64,000 nucleotides of DNA, taken from NCBI GenBank assembly GCA_001464425.1, contig LNEK01000016.1, positions 1 through 64,000 of the forward strand, in the 5' to 3' direction. The position numbers and the translations under genes are program-made. Positions 10,515-20,249 of this stretch are shown here, in pieces (position 1 is the stretch's first letter; each line of letters begins with the position of its first letter). Below the pieces are notes generated by a model that was not told the DNA's origin, did not search any database, and worked only from the letters and a program-made list of their open reading frames with translations. The DNA is from Alphaproteobacteria bacterium Ga0077535 (GTDB taxonomy: Bacteria > Pseudomonadota > Alphaproteobacteria > Caulobacterales > Aquidulcibacteraceae).

Positions 10515-11837
10515 TTATCCCGCAACTGCGGCGATGGATTGGCGTGTCTCACCTTCCAGCAGCGCTTGCAAGCCCTTGGCGACATTGCGGGCGTTGACGT
10601 ATTTGCGCCGAATCCGGGCCCCCTCTCCCTCTTTCCAGCCCATGAACAAGTCGATCTGCAGGTCGCTATAGTTTCGCGGACTGGCGACGAACATCGTCGC
10701 CGCTGTTCCGCGCAGATCGTGAAAGTGGCGCTCGCCGCCGATCCCAGCCGCCGCCTTGGCGTCCTGGAACGATCCGCCGAAGCCCGAAGGCGTCCACGGC
10801 TTGCCGCGCGAGTTGAGAAACACGAATCCCTCGGGGTCGTAGGTCTTTGCCTCTATCTGGTCCCGGCGAATGCGCTCAAACAGCATCCGCGTCTCGGGCA
10901 GGATTGGCGGCATCGCTTCCGTACCGGTTTTGGTGCGGCCGCCCGCGAGATCAATCACCTCATCGAGGATCATGGGCCAACGCAAACGGATGAGATCGAC
11001 GAGAGCGAGCCCGGTCAGCGCTGCACCCAACACGCCATCCCAAATTTGCGCCGGACACTGACGCGCCGGTTCGACCGCCGCTCCCGCCTGCAATTGTTTC
11101 AGGTGCTCAGCTTCCCAAATGATCATCGCACGGTCGCTGCGATAAAGCTTTTCGACTCCCTCCATCGGATTGATCTTGATCTTGCCGCGTCGCTTCGCCC
11201 ACGACAGGCATGATCCCAGCGTGCTGGAGAGGTGATCGGCCGCTTTGGGCGTCTCGCGAAACTGAAAGCCATAGGGCTTAGGCCCATCGGTGCGGATGAA
11301 AAACGCGCCGAGCTTCGGCTTGGCCGGGAAATCGTCTCCACGTCCCGCCTTGTTCGCCTCGGCTGCCGCCACCTTGCACGGGCGCCATCCCACCGAGTGG
11401 CGATCCCGGAAGGTGAGAAGCTTGTCCTTGGCCCAATCTTGCTCGACCAAGATATACGGCATGTCGCCGAACTTTTTCTCGGCGCCTCGCTCGCTCGTAT
11501 AGGTTCCAGCGCACCACTTATCGATATTGTCATCGTGCAGTTGGCGCGTGTTCGGCGAGCGCACCTCGGCGCGATACTCCGCGGAGTTCTGCCATTCGTC
11601 GAAGAGCGCGCGCAGCGTTTTCCCGACAACCGGTGGCGGAGGCGCACGCTCAGCTTTTGCAGCAGCCAGCGCGCGCTCGAGCATCTCGGCGGGAAGATCG
11701 CCTTTGAGCTTGTGCGGGGTCTCGCCGATGCAGACCGCGCCTTTGCCGCGCTTGTGATAATGACGATAGCCCACGCGGCCGTCCGCATAGACCTTCCTGA
11801 TGTTGAGATTCAGTCCTCGGATCTGAAACGTCGCCAC
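10515..11837 (-). CDS. tyrosine-type site-specific integrase
   Basis: C-terminal FHDLRGTAATMFVASPRNYSDLQIDLFMGW (HxLR...) and ALTGLALVDLIRLRWPM; adjacent to a tRNA. Confidence 0.85.
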   Translation of the reverse strand: MATFQIRGLNLNIRKVYADGRVGYRHYHKRGKGAVCIGETPHKLKGDLPAEMLERALAAAKAERAPPPPVVGKTLRALFDEWQNSAEYRAEVRSPNTRQLHDDNIDKWCAGTYTSERGAEKKFGDMPYILVEQDWAKDKLLTFRDRHSVGWRPCKVAAAEANKAGRGDDFPAKPKLGAFFIRTDGPKPYGFQFRETPKAADHLSSTLGSCLSWAKRRGKIKINPMEGVEKLYRSDRAMIIWEAEHLKQLQAGAAVEPARQCPAQIWDGVLGAALTGLALVDLIRLRWPMILDEVIDLAGGRTKTGTEAMPPILPETRMLFERIRRDQIEAKTYDPEGFVFLNSRGKPWTPSGFGGSFQDAKAAAGIGGERHFHDLRGTAATMFVASPRNYSDLQIDLFMGWKEGEGARIRRKYVNARNVAKGLQALLEGETRQSIAAVAG

Positions 11838-11855
11838 GGGTTCAAAGCCTCGATT

Positions 11856-12137
11856 TCAGCGCCATTCTTCTACAAGCGCTTCAAATGCGTCCTGCGGAGG
11901 ATCGGCTCCTTCTTGCGCAGATTCAAGTCCGGCGATGCGATCAAGCGCTGCATCGATCGCTCGTCGATCATAGAGGCGCTGGCGCTTACCCTGGATGGCG
12001 TGCACGCCAAAACGCTCGGGCCGTTCGCCGCCCAGATAGCGCAGCGCGATCGGCCCGGTGACAAGCCTTGGTTCGAATTCCGGCGCGGTGGCGGCAGCTT
12101 CCTTCATCACGGCAACAAAATCGAGCGACACGATCAA
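11856..12137 (-). CDS. small hypothetical protein, possible excisionase/accessory
   Basis: ORF immediately upstream of the integrase on the same strand. Confidence 0.4.
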   Translation of the reverse strand: MIVSLDFVAVMKEAAATAPEFEPRLVTGPIALRYLGGERPERFGVHAIQGKRQRLYDRRAIDAALDRIAGLESAQEGADPPQDAFEALVEEWR

Positions 12138-12381
12138 CGTTCGTTGCAGTTTGCGTTGGATGATGACGCCAATAAACTGCTTTAGCCCCCGAGTTGAGCA
12201 GCGCGATTGTTGGGTCTTCTCGCGCCTCGGTCACTCGCTGCAACACGATGCAACACCCCTCGGTGGGCCAGGCCTCACGCGATGTGCCGTGTTGGCTGGC
12301 GTGGTACGTCGTCAGTTGCGCGCTGTTGCCCATTGTTGCCGCTCGACACGCACCGACTCGCGCACCGAGAGAAAAGTGAAA

Positions 12382-14178
12382 TCAGCGTTCGAGCCCGAGC
12401 GACGGCGCGGCTTTCACCTTTCCTTGCATCAGAGAGATCGAATAGTTCTTGCCAATGGTCAGCTGCTGAGCGCGGGAAAGCCGCAAGAGCGCAACCGCGT
12501 CATTGCGCTCCAGCAGGGCGAAGCGCCCCTGATGCAAAGTCGTCATACCGCGCATTGTCCATTCGCGCTCCATGCCGTCATCGAGCGAGATGAGGCGCTT
12601 GCCGGCTTGTTTGGCGAACGCGCCTGCTTCTCGAGCCAGTTCGGCCTCTCGCAAGCGCTTGAGCGCGCCGTCCGTAAACTCAAATCGTCCGGTTAAATCG
12701 CGTCCGCCTGTCCTCTCCTGCTCATGCCAATTCATGCGCGCGGTCAGAGCGTCGCGAACAGCAGGTATCTGCGGCAGCCTTGGTGTCTCACCCGCGATGG
12801 CGCGTGCAAGTTCGCGATCGAGTTCTGTTTCAGCCTGGGCGCTGAGCTGCTGGTCGAGCGGCAACGCAGACAGCACGTCGGCGCGAGCGCGCACACCTCT
12901 GCCCGTGTGCGGCTGCGGCTCGATCGCCACAATACCCCCAGGCTCCAGCCCCGCGATCGCTCGCGTGCGCAGGTTCACGAACACCGGCCCGGCCGCGGTG
13001 CGCACAATCGCATACGCCTTCCCCGGACCGTCGCCGCGGCGGCCCACTTCGAGCGCCTCGCCGATGATCCGGCCCATACCCCTTCGATAGAGTTTGAGCT
13101 TGCCTCCGCCTGGCGTGAGTTCACGTCCCAATCGCCGGCGAATGTCCAAGCCGCGTCCGATCGCTTTCAGGCGATCCGTCCAATCGGGTTCAAAGCGGAA
13201 GCGGTCGCCCTTTTCTTCCCGCGCCAGCCCCAGCCGCGCCAATTCGCGCACGCGGTTGCGCAGGGCGGCGCGTAGTACCGGCTCCAGCTTGCGCCCCACC
13301 GCCTGAATGCGCACGGGTCGGCCAGGCTTCAGTTCCGCTTCGAGCAAATGGTCGAGACGCGTGTGACGCGCGGCCCGCGTCTCGCGCTCCAACGCCAACC
13401 GCTCGTCTTCGCGGCCGCGGTCGCCCAACATTTCGGTGGCCACGTCGCGCGCTGCGTAGCGCAGGCCTTGCGTCACATAATCACGCGGAATGATGAGATC
13501 GGGCCCGTCGCGCCGGCGGCCCCGCAAGATGATGTGGACATGGGGATTGTCGGTGTTGTGGTGATCGACGGCGATCCAATCGAGCGGCATGCCCAGATCA
13601 CGCTCCATCCGCGCCATCGTCGCGCGGGTAAAATCCTTCAGATCCTCGATCCTCGCCCCGCTCTCCGGCGCCAGCATCAGCCGGAAGTGTCGTTTGTCGG
13701 CCTTCGCCCACTCCTCGAGCCGTTGGCCTATCTGAGCTTCGTCATGCTCGCGGTCATAGAACTGCCCTTTCTCGCCATCGGGCCCAGCGCCATCGCGTTC
13801 GAGATATTTACCATGCGCCAGCAACCTGCCAACCCCGCCGCCGCCATGACCCTGATAGAATACTGTCGCCACCACGCGCTGACGAACATCCGCGCCAAAC
13901 GCCGCATTAGCGCCTCTAAAGCGAGTGCGGCGCCCGCGGGCTCTACTTTCGGACATGAGCTTCGAGAGCTGAGTGCCGAGATTGCCGCTCCTCGCGTTGG
14001 GCGATTGTCGCCCCTTACTCACCGTGCCGCGCACAATGTCATTGTCGCGGAACACTTGCATGTCGCGAACGGCAGCGAGCGCGTGGTCACGCTCATTCGG
14101 CCGCATCAGCGGCGAAGTGCGCAACATCTCCGAAACCGAAGCTTTCGGCATTGCGGCGGCGCTCGTGTTTGAAATCAC
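12382..14178 (-). CDS. relaxase/mobilization nuclease (VirD2-like, DUF3363 type)
   Basis: WIAVDHHNTDNPHVHIILRGRRRDGPDL three-His motif plus long DUF3363-like C-terminal region. Confidence 0.88.
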   Translation of the reverse strand: MISNTSAAAMPKASVSEMLRTSPLMRPNERDHALAAVRDMQVFRDNDIVRGTVSKGRQSPNARSGNLGTQLSKLMSESRARGRRTRFRGANAAFGADVRQRVVATVFYQGHGGGGVGRLLAHGKYLERDGAGPDGEKGQFYDREHDEAQIGQRLEEWAKADKRHFRLMLAPESGARIEDLKDFTRATMARMERDLGMPLDWIAVDHHNTDNPHVHIILRGRRRDGPDLIIPRDYVTQGLRYAARDVATEMLGDRGREDERLALERETRAARHTRLDHLLEAELKPGRPVRIQAVGRKLEPVLRAALRNRVRELARLGLAREEKGDRFRFEPDWTDRLKAIGRGLDIRRRLGRELTPGGGKLKLYRRGMGRIIGEALEVGRRGDGPGKAYAIVRTAAGPVFVNLRTRAIAGLEPGGIVAIEPQPHTGRGVRARADVLSALPLDQQLSAQAETELDRELARAIAGETPRLPQIPAVRDALTARMNWHEQERTGGRDLTGRFEFTDGALKRLREAELAREAGAFAKQAGKRLISLDDGMEREWTMRGMTTLHQGRFALLERNDAVALLRLSRAQQLTIGKNYSISLMQGKVKAAPSLGLER

Positions 14179-14393
14179 GCCGTTGCGGCGATTTCTGCTG
14201 CACCAAAATCAACCTTGCCGCTTCAAATCTCCAGCGTCTGCAAGCCTCAGAAGAAAACCTGCCGCGCCCTTAATCTTGCTCTCCACCGCACTACTTCCAA
14301 CCTCACCACTTCCCTCCTCGCACACCAACCATCGTTATCGCGCGCAGAAGTGTTGTCACGAATGGCGCCATGATTCCTCGCGTATGAAAATTG

Positions 14394-14888
14394 CTAGAGC
14401 GGGCGCCAAACGCCTTCGATCAAACGCGCGCTGATCGGACCCCAATAACGTCCATCAAAGCTGTCAGCGCTATCGCCCAAGAGGAGAATTTCGTCGTGTT
14501 CTAATCTGCGGCATCCGGTCCATCCGGTCAGCGTGGCGCGCTCGGAATCGTCCAAGATCGTCGCAACAATTCGACCTTCGACACGAAGATCGCGGCCGTC
14601 TCCGCATACCTCGTCACCTCCGATCGCGGCGACGCGTTTGAGAAAGCGATCACGCTCTCCAACAAAGTTCCGCTGCGCCGCCTCTCGCGGCGCGACGTCG
14701 CGTGCTCTTACCGTGACGATCGAGCCAAACCTCACATCGGCGTCAGCACGCACATACAAGCCCACCGGAATGGACGGGCTGTGGTTGAAGATGATGAGGT
14801 CGCGTTGAGCCAATGTAGCCGCGCCCAGCGCGGCCAAACCCAAAGCTGCTGCCAGCAGCGCCGCTTTGATTGCTCGCACACGCGCCAT
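14394..14888 (-). CDS. traF: S26-family signal peptidase (TraF-like)
   Basis: NHSPSIPVGLYVRAD, RFLKRVAAIGGDEVC, LLGDSADSFDGRYWGPI. Confidence 0.88.
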   Translation of the reverse strand: MARVRAIKAALLAAALGLAALGAATLAQRDLIIFNHSPSIPVGLYVRADADVRFGSIVTVRARDVAPREAAQRNFVGERDRFLKRVAAIGGDEVCGDGRDLRVEGRIVATILDDSERATLTGWTGCRRLEHDEILLLGDSADSFDGRYWGPISARLIEGVWRPL

Positions 14889-15114
14889 GCGCTGATGAAA
14901 GCGCGCCTTCGTCCATCGCTCACCTGGTTTCGTCTGGGGCGGGTGGGCGCGGGTCTTGCGATAGGGATGGACGCCGACAGGCCGAGACCGCGACGCGGGG
15001 CTCGGTGGCGAAGCAACGACAGCCCGACCGCCGGCGCATGCCGGCGGGATCGCCCAAACTGAACGGCAACAATGGGAAACAGCGTCAGTCCGGGGGGCGG
15101 GCTGCGATGCACCG

Positions 15115-16347
15115 TCATGAACGTCGTTGTGCGATGGGAATGCTGCTCAGGTGCGCCTCGATCGGCGCGCGGATGGCGTCAGGCAAGGGCAGATGCGCGG
15201 CTTCTTTTGTCCAAGTGTCTCGAAACCGCTCGACGGTCTCAAGACCGGTGGTCGCGACCAGGCGCTGCGGCAGGCCTGCCTTGGCGGCGAGATAGTCGAA
15301 TTCGTCCCAGGTCAGCTTGGAGAACGCCTTCACGCGCCCAAGCTTCAATCCCAGCCCATCGCCTTCGATGTAGGATAAGGTCGAAAGGAAATCGTACGCG
15401 GGCGAGAGCCTTGGGCTTCGCCCGTCACGATAGATAAGCGACCAATTCTTGGCGTGCATGTCGCCGTTACCGATCAGCGCATTGAACACGAGCCGGCGCA
15501 CGAACTCGCGCGCATCGTCCTCCCCGGCTTCGGTCCAGATCACCTTGGCGATGTTGGCGTAGCTCAAAGCGCCGTATTTGCGCGCCGGATAAAGCCCAAA
15601 CACCTGAGCGAAATCCTCCATGTGGATCTTGCCGCCGTCCTCGTGCGTGCGATCAAAGCGGCGGATCGCGAAGGCGTTTGGTTGCGTCGCCGGCAGCCCC
15701 TCCGGCAGGCCCTCAACCTCATCGAGCGAGGCCATGCGAAACTCCGGGACCTCGATCCCAACCGCGGACGCCAGGCTCATCATTGCAAATTCGTTTTCGA
15801 CCACATGAGCGTGCGCAAGCGAGGGGAGCTTCACGATCCACTCTCCCCCGACGCCGCGCGCTGGAATGGTGAGCCCGCCAGCGGCGCGTTCGAGCGCCGA
15901 GAATTTGAGCTGCACGCCGGCAAGCGAGAAGCGCAGCGGCGCGTTAGATTGGCGCGGCGCGAGTTCATCTTCGAGACCCGGTGGCAAAGTCTGCCCATCG
16001 GCTGGTCGCACAACAAGCGCGCCGGGCAGATCTTGGCCCAGCACCCAAATCAGAAAGAACTCGCGCTCGGGGTTCACGCCCGCGCGTTTGGCTAGGTATT
16101 CTCTTAAGGCCCCTTCCGGCAGCAGGTTAGAAAAGAACGGCGGCAGTTTGGTTTGCGTCTGGCGCGACTGCGTGATCAGGCTCCCCGCCGCGCTCTTGAA
16201 GGAAAGCGAAAGCGTTGGGCGCGCCTGGTCGTCGATAAAGTCCTGATTGAACGCAAAGAGGACTTGGTCGGCGTCGAGGCGCGTGAGTGTGCCGATGACG
16301 CGATCACCAAGCAGAACCTCAAGGATATTGAGCGACGGCGCCATCAC
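15115..16347 (-). CDS. hipA: HipA-family serine/threonine kinase toxin
   Basis: SLAGVQLKFSAL, AIRRFDR, NALIGNGDMHAKNWSLIY, SPAYDFLST. Confidence 0.93.
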   Translation of the reverse strand: MMAPSLNILEVLLGDRVIGTLTRLDADQVLFAFNQDFIDDQARPTLSLSFKSAAGSLITQSRQTQTKLPPFFSNLLPEGALREYLAKRAGVNPEREFFLIWVLGQDLPGALVVRPADGQTLPPGLEDELAPRQSNAPLRFSLAGVQLKFSALERAAGGLTIPARGVGGEWIVKLPSLAHAHVVENEFAMMSLASAVGIEVPEFRMASLDEVEGLPEGLPATQPNAFAIRRFDRTHEDGGKIHMEDFAQVFGLYPARKYGALSYANIAKVIWTEAGEDDAREFVRRLVFNALIGNGDMHAKNWSLIYRDGRSPRLSPAYDFLSTLSYIEGDGLGLKLGRVKAFSKLTWDEFDYLAAKAGLPQRLVATTGLETVERFRDTWTKEAAHLPLPDAIRAPIEAHLSSIPIAQRRS

Positions 16348-17018
16348 GCGTCCTCCTCGTCGTCGAGCACATAGGCTGGGCGCTGTTCTTCGTCGGCGCG
16401 GTGAACGACGGTGTTGCGCAGCACGGCGAGCGCTCGCACCGCCTCCGCCAAGCGACGTTCCGCCTGCTCTATCATTTTTGGATTGTGCTGAGCGAAGCCG
16501 CTTCTGGCGCTGGCTGCCGGCGTCACCAGCTTTTGCGCGGCGCTCACTTGGGCGGCGATGCGCGATAATTCCCGCGCCGCGAACGGCGCGGCGAATGACG
16601 TGCCAGCGAGCGCAAGCGGCGCTGCGGTTTCGCCCAAGCGCTGCACGGTTTGGTGAAAGGAGGCCGGCGCGTCGGCCAGCACGCCTTCAGCGCTCTGGCG
16701 CATGATGCGCGCCGCGGAGTTGATGCGCTCGAGGTCGCGCGCCACTTGCGCCGGCACATGCGCGGCGCTGGCGCCACGTATGATGGCCGCGATTGCCGTC
16801 GTCGCCTGGCGGGGGGCCAAGATCATCTCGATATCGAGGAAGCGAGCGAGTTCGACGAGGGTGGAGAATTGCGGATCCACCTGCCCGGTCTCAATCTTGG
16901 AGATGTTGGCCTGAGTGACGCCGCTTCGGGCTGCCAATTCGCGTTGGCTCCAGCCCTTGGCCTCACGGGCCTGGCGCAGCACGCCGCCGAAGGCCTCCAG
17001 TTGTACTTGATGCTGCAT
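16344..17018 (-). CDS. hipB: HipB-like XRE antitoxin with long C-terminal extension
   Basis: N-terminal HTH LRQAREAKGWSQRELAARSGVTQANISKIETGQVDPQFSTL; overlaps hipA by 4 nt. Confidence 0.85.
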   Translation of the reverse strand: MQHQVQLEAFGGVLRQAREAKGWSQRELAARSGVTQANISKIETGQVDPQFSTLVELARFLDIEMILAPRQATTAIAAIIRGASAAHVPAQVARDLERINSAARIMRQSAEGVLADAPASFHQTVQRLGETAAPLALAGTSFAAPFAARELSRIAAQVSAAQKLVTPAASARSGFAQHNPKMIEQAERRLAEAVRALAVLRNTVVHRADEEQRPAYVLDDEEDA

Positions 17019-17039
17019 AGGGTATCGATCTGGGTTTGT

Positions 17040-17091
17040 GATATCGTCTTATATATCGCTCGATATCTGAATTTCAAGCTAATTTGATATC
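17040..17091. promoter_or_regulatory. candidate HipB operator array
   Basis: GATATCG (17040) and CGATATC (17061) inverted arms plus a third GATATC (17086), immediately upstream of hipB. Confidence 0.5.
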
Positions 17092-17218
17092 TTACTAAGC
17101 ATCAGTCGTCATGCTATATGCTGACAAACGTATAGGATGGGACAAGATGCCGACAATGTCAGAAATAGAGCGCAACATTTATTGACACTGGCATGGACTT
17201 CGCTCATAGGCGGGTTCC

Positions 17219-17773
17219 ATGCGTGACGACCTCCATAAGACGGCCAAGTGCCCGCCGGTCTGGCAGGAGCTGTTCCGGCTCGGCCTCAACGCGGCCGACC
17301 GGGCCAACCCCGAGCGCCTCGACGACGCGGCGGTAAAGGCCTGCGAGCACGAACTGAATGTGGGCCTCAGCAAGGATCTGAAGTCTCTGCTGCGGCGACT
17401 GCGGGATCAGCCCAGTTTCCTGGCTGCGCATGAACTGATCGCCGGCTATGAGCCCGCTACGCCCTTCGAGGTGACGCTTATGGCGGAACTCAAGGCCGCC
17501 ACGGGCGCAGACGGTTTTCGCGCCGCTCTCAACAAGGCCCTCGGCCATCAGCGCGAAAGCTACATGCGCGAATTCGACTGCCGCATGGTCGAGGGCCGCG
17601 TTTACGACCGCGCCGCGGTCGAGGCGGCGCTGCGCAGCGCCGTCACCGACCCGCGCATCAGCGAAATGTGCGACGCGTTCCTGCAGCGGCAGAGAATCGA
17701 ACCTAAGGCCGAGGGGCTCAATCTCGATGAAGTGCTGGCGCCGGGCGACAAGACGAAGGAGCAAGGCCGATGA
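17219..17773 (+). CDS. hypothetical protein, first gene of QueC-like/ImmA/PIN operon
   Basis: ATGA overlap with the next gene; possible TTGACA-N17-CATAGG promoter at 17182-17210. Confidence 0.7.
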   Translation: MRDDLHKTAKCPPVWQELFRLGLNAADRANPERLDDAAVKACEHELNVGLSKDLKSLLRRLRDQPSFLAAHELIAGYEPATPFEVTLMAELKAATGADGFRAALNKALGHQRESYMREFDCRMVEGRVYDRAAVEAALRSAVTDPRISEMCDAFLQRQRIEPKAEGLNLDEVLAPGDKTKEQGR

Positions 17774-19092
17774 ACGCGCACGCCGGCAAGGCCGCTTCCG
17801 TCCACGTCGATCGTCAGCTGGGCGCACGTTTCAGCGAAGATGGCGGCGCTGCGCTTGCGGTGTCGCCGGCGCTGGCAATCGACCAGGAAAGCATCGCCCG
17901 TTTCTGTTTGTCCGCCGACACTGCGCTGACGCAGGACCTCATCATGCTTTGCGGCGCGATCTGGTGGGCCGACCGCAAGGTCACCCGCAAGCGCGCCACG
18001 GCCTGGGCGCGCAGGCTCGAACTCACCGTCCCAGCCTTTGAGCACAAGGCGTTGGCGGTCGCCGCGCCAACGCTTGCGCGGGTGTTGCGCTATCTCACTG
18101 GCGACGATTGGATCATCAACTTTGAAGCGCGGTCCGACATGCCGATGCGCGTGCAGGGCCTGCCGTTCGCAGGGCCGAAGCCGGCTGCGGTGATGCCGTT
18201 CTCGGACGGCCTCGATTCCTTTGCGCAATATCTCCTTCTTCGCGCCGAACATCCCGATGCGGAGATTTGGCGCGTGCGCACCACGACGCGAAATAAGAAG
18301 AAGAGCGACGAGAAGCTGCTGCACGTGCCGTTGAGCGTGCTGGGGATTGACCATCCCGAACCCAGCTACCGTACGCGCGCGTTCGTGTTCTTCTTGTTTG
18401 CGGCGCTCGCGGCCTCGGCCTCCGGCGCCAACCTCGTGGTGATAGCCGAGAACGGCCAAGGAAGCCTTGCGCCCTCGCTCATGCCCTTCGCCAATGAATG
18501 GCCGTTCCGCAGCACCCATCCTGTGTTCGTGCGCAGGCTGGAAGACTGGCTGGCCGCGCTGTTGCCCGCGCCGGTCAAGTTCGTCCAGCCGCAGCTTTGG
18601 CGCACCAAGGGCGAAGTGCTGGCGCTGATGGCCGAGGCCGCGGGCAGCGACGCTGCAGCGTGGGCGGGGACGCAATCCTGCTCCAACAATCACCGCCATC
18701 TCTTCGGCGCGGGCGGCTGCGGTTTTTGCGGCGGCTGCGTGCTGCGCCGCGCCTCAGCGCACGCCGCGAGCCTTGATGCGTCGGGTGACGCATACGGCTT
18801 CGATGCGGCGAGCACCTCACTCACGCTTCAAGATCGCCGCGGCCAGCGCCGCTTCAGCGACAACGAGGCCGACATATTGCGTCACAGCTTGCGTTCGATG
18901 CGCGAGTTTACGGAACTGAGTGGGTGCAGCGATCTCACCCGGCTCCAAGGCGAATGCATGGATATCGAGCCCGCGGCGCCCGACGCCGCGCTCAAGCGGC
19001 TGATGCGCTTGGCCGAAGCGCACCGGCGTGAGGTCAACGCTTACGCTGCGACGTTGCCGCAAGCGGCGGTGCTGCGGGCGATGGCGGCTTGA
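17770..19092 (+). CDS. QueC-like PP-loop (7-cyano-7-deazaguanine synthase-like) protein
   Basis: PP-loop VMPFSDGLDSFAQYLL; C-terminal Zn motif TQSCSN...GCGFCGGCVLRRASAHAA. Confidence 0.85.
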   Translation: MNAHAGKAASVHVDRQLGARFSEDGGAALAVSPALAIDQESIARFCLSADTALTQDLIMLCGAIWWADRKVTRKRATAWARRLELTVPAFEHKALAVAAPTLARVLRYLTGDDWIINFEARSDMPMRVQGLPFAGPKPAAVMPFSDGLDSFAQYLLLRAEHPDAEIWRVRTTTRNKKKSDEKLLHVPLSVLGIDHPEPSYRTRAFVFFLFAALAASASGANLVVIAENGQGSLAPSLMPFANEWPFRSTHPVFVRRLEDWLAALLPAPVKFVQPQLWRTKGEVLALMAEAAGSDAAAWAGTQSCSNNHRHLFGAGGCGFCGGCVLRRASAHAASLDASGDAYGFDAASTSLTLQDRRGQRRFSDNEADILRHSLRSMREFTELSGCSDLTRLQGECMDIEPAAPDAALKRLMRLAEAHRREVNAYAATLPQAAVLRAMAA

Positions 19093-19106
19093 AGAGCAAT
19101 GCACCG

Positions 19107-20249
19107 ATGAACGCTCAGTCGCCCGATCCAGAAGAACTCGGCAAGCGGCTAAAGCTTGCGCGCACCGCCGCGGGCTTGACCCAAGACGCAGCCGCGAGCG
19201 CCATGAGCTTGGCGCGCACCACTTTGACCGCAATCGAGAATGGCCAGCGCAAGGTCAAACCCGACGAACTGGTCGCCTTCGCCAAGCTCTACAAGACGAG
19301 CGTGAGCCGCCTTGTCAGCCCAGAGGCCGTGCATGTCGATCTCGCCGCTAGGTTTCGCCGCGTCGAGGAAGGCGCCGATCTCGGACCCGATGAGCGCCTT
19401 GCCATCGATCTCTTAACGCGGATGGCGACCGCCTCGGTCGAGCTTGAACGCATCGCCGTCACGCCGCTGCGGCAAGATTATCCTCCGCCGCTGCAATTGC
19501 GCGCAGCCGCCGTGGCGGCGCAGGCCGAAGATGCGGCGGCGGCGTTCCGCCAACGTTTGGGCGTGGGCCTCGGGCCGATCGCCGACTTCGCCTCGGTGCT
19601 GGAATTTGAGTTGGGCGTTCGTGTGTTCATGCGCCCGCTGCCGTCGAAGATTTCCGGCGTCTACGCGTACGAACCCGCCGTCGGCGCCTGCATGCTGATC
19701 AATGCGAGCCATCCCCGCGTCCGCCGGCGCAATTCCTTGGCGCACGAATGCGCGCACTTCGTCGCCTCACGCACGCACGCCGACGTGTTCTCGGAGGAAG
19801 ACGAGCATTACGTCGTCTTGGAAGAACGTTTCGCCAAGCGCTTCGCCACTTCGCTCTTGATGCCCGCGCCCTCGGTCAGGCGACGCTTCGAAGACGTCGC
19901 CGCGGCCGAGGGCGGCTTCAAGCTGCGCCACCTCATCATTCTACGCCATGCCTTCGGCGTGGCGACGCAATCCATGTGCCTCAGGCTCGAAGAACTAGAT
20001 CTCGTCCCGCAAGGACAATGGGAATCGATCAAAAGGCGCGGCTATGGCCCAGACTTCGACGCCCAGGTGTTGGGCGATCCGCGCCCGGAAGAGCGCCCCC
20101 CGATCCTTGCGCCGCGCCTCGCAAACCTCGCGGCCATCGCGCTTGAGCGTGAAGCGCTGAGCGAGGGCCAGCTTTGCGACATGCTGGCGCTTGAGCGCAC
20201 CGAGCTTAGAACCGTGCTCGATGCTATGGGCGCGCTGGATGGCGACTAA
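19107..20249 (+). CDS. XRE HTH + ImmA/IrrE-family metallopeptidase
   Basis: HTH LKLARTAAGLTQDAAASAMSLARTTLTAIENGQRKVKPDELVAFAKLY; HExxH in NSLAHECAHFVASR. Confidence 0.92.
   Translation: MNAQSPDPEELGKRLKLARTAAGLTQDAAASAMSLARTTLTAIENGQRKVKPDELVAFAKLYKTSVSRLVSPEAVHVDLAARFRRVEEGADLGPDERLAIDLLTRMATASVELERIAVTPLRQDYPPPLQLRAAAVAAQAEDAAAAFRQRLGVGLGPIADFASVLEFELGVRVFMRPLPSKISGVYAYEPAVGACMLINASHPRVRRRNSLAHECAHFVASRTHADVFSEEDEHYVVLEERFAKRFATSLLMPAPSVRRRFEDVAAAEGGFKLRHLIILRHAFGVATQSMCLRLEELDLVPQGQWESIKRRGYGPDFDAQVLGDPRPEERPPILAPRLANLAAIALEREALSEGQLCDMLALERTELRTVLDAMGALDGD

Noticed and set aside
17602-18699. 365-aa minus-strand ORF across the QueC-like gene
   Set aside because: Antisense shadow; SDGLDS and zinc motifs are on the + strand
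17770-19092. Housekeeping queuosine biosynthesis (queC)
   Set aside because: No queD/queE/queF neighbours, unusual operon partners and mobile context; also not a canonical Qat operon because no ATPase or TatD gene is adjacent
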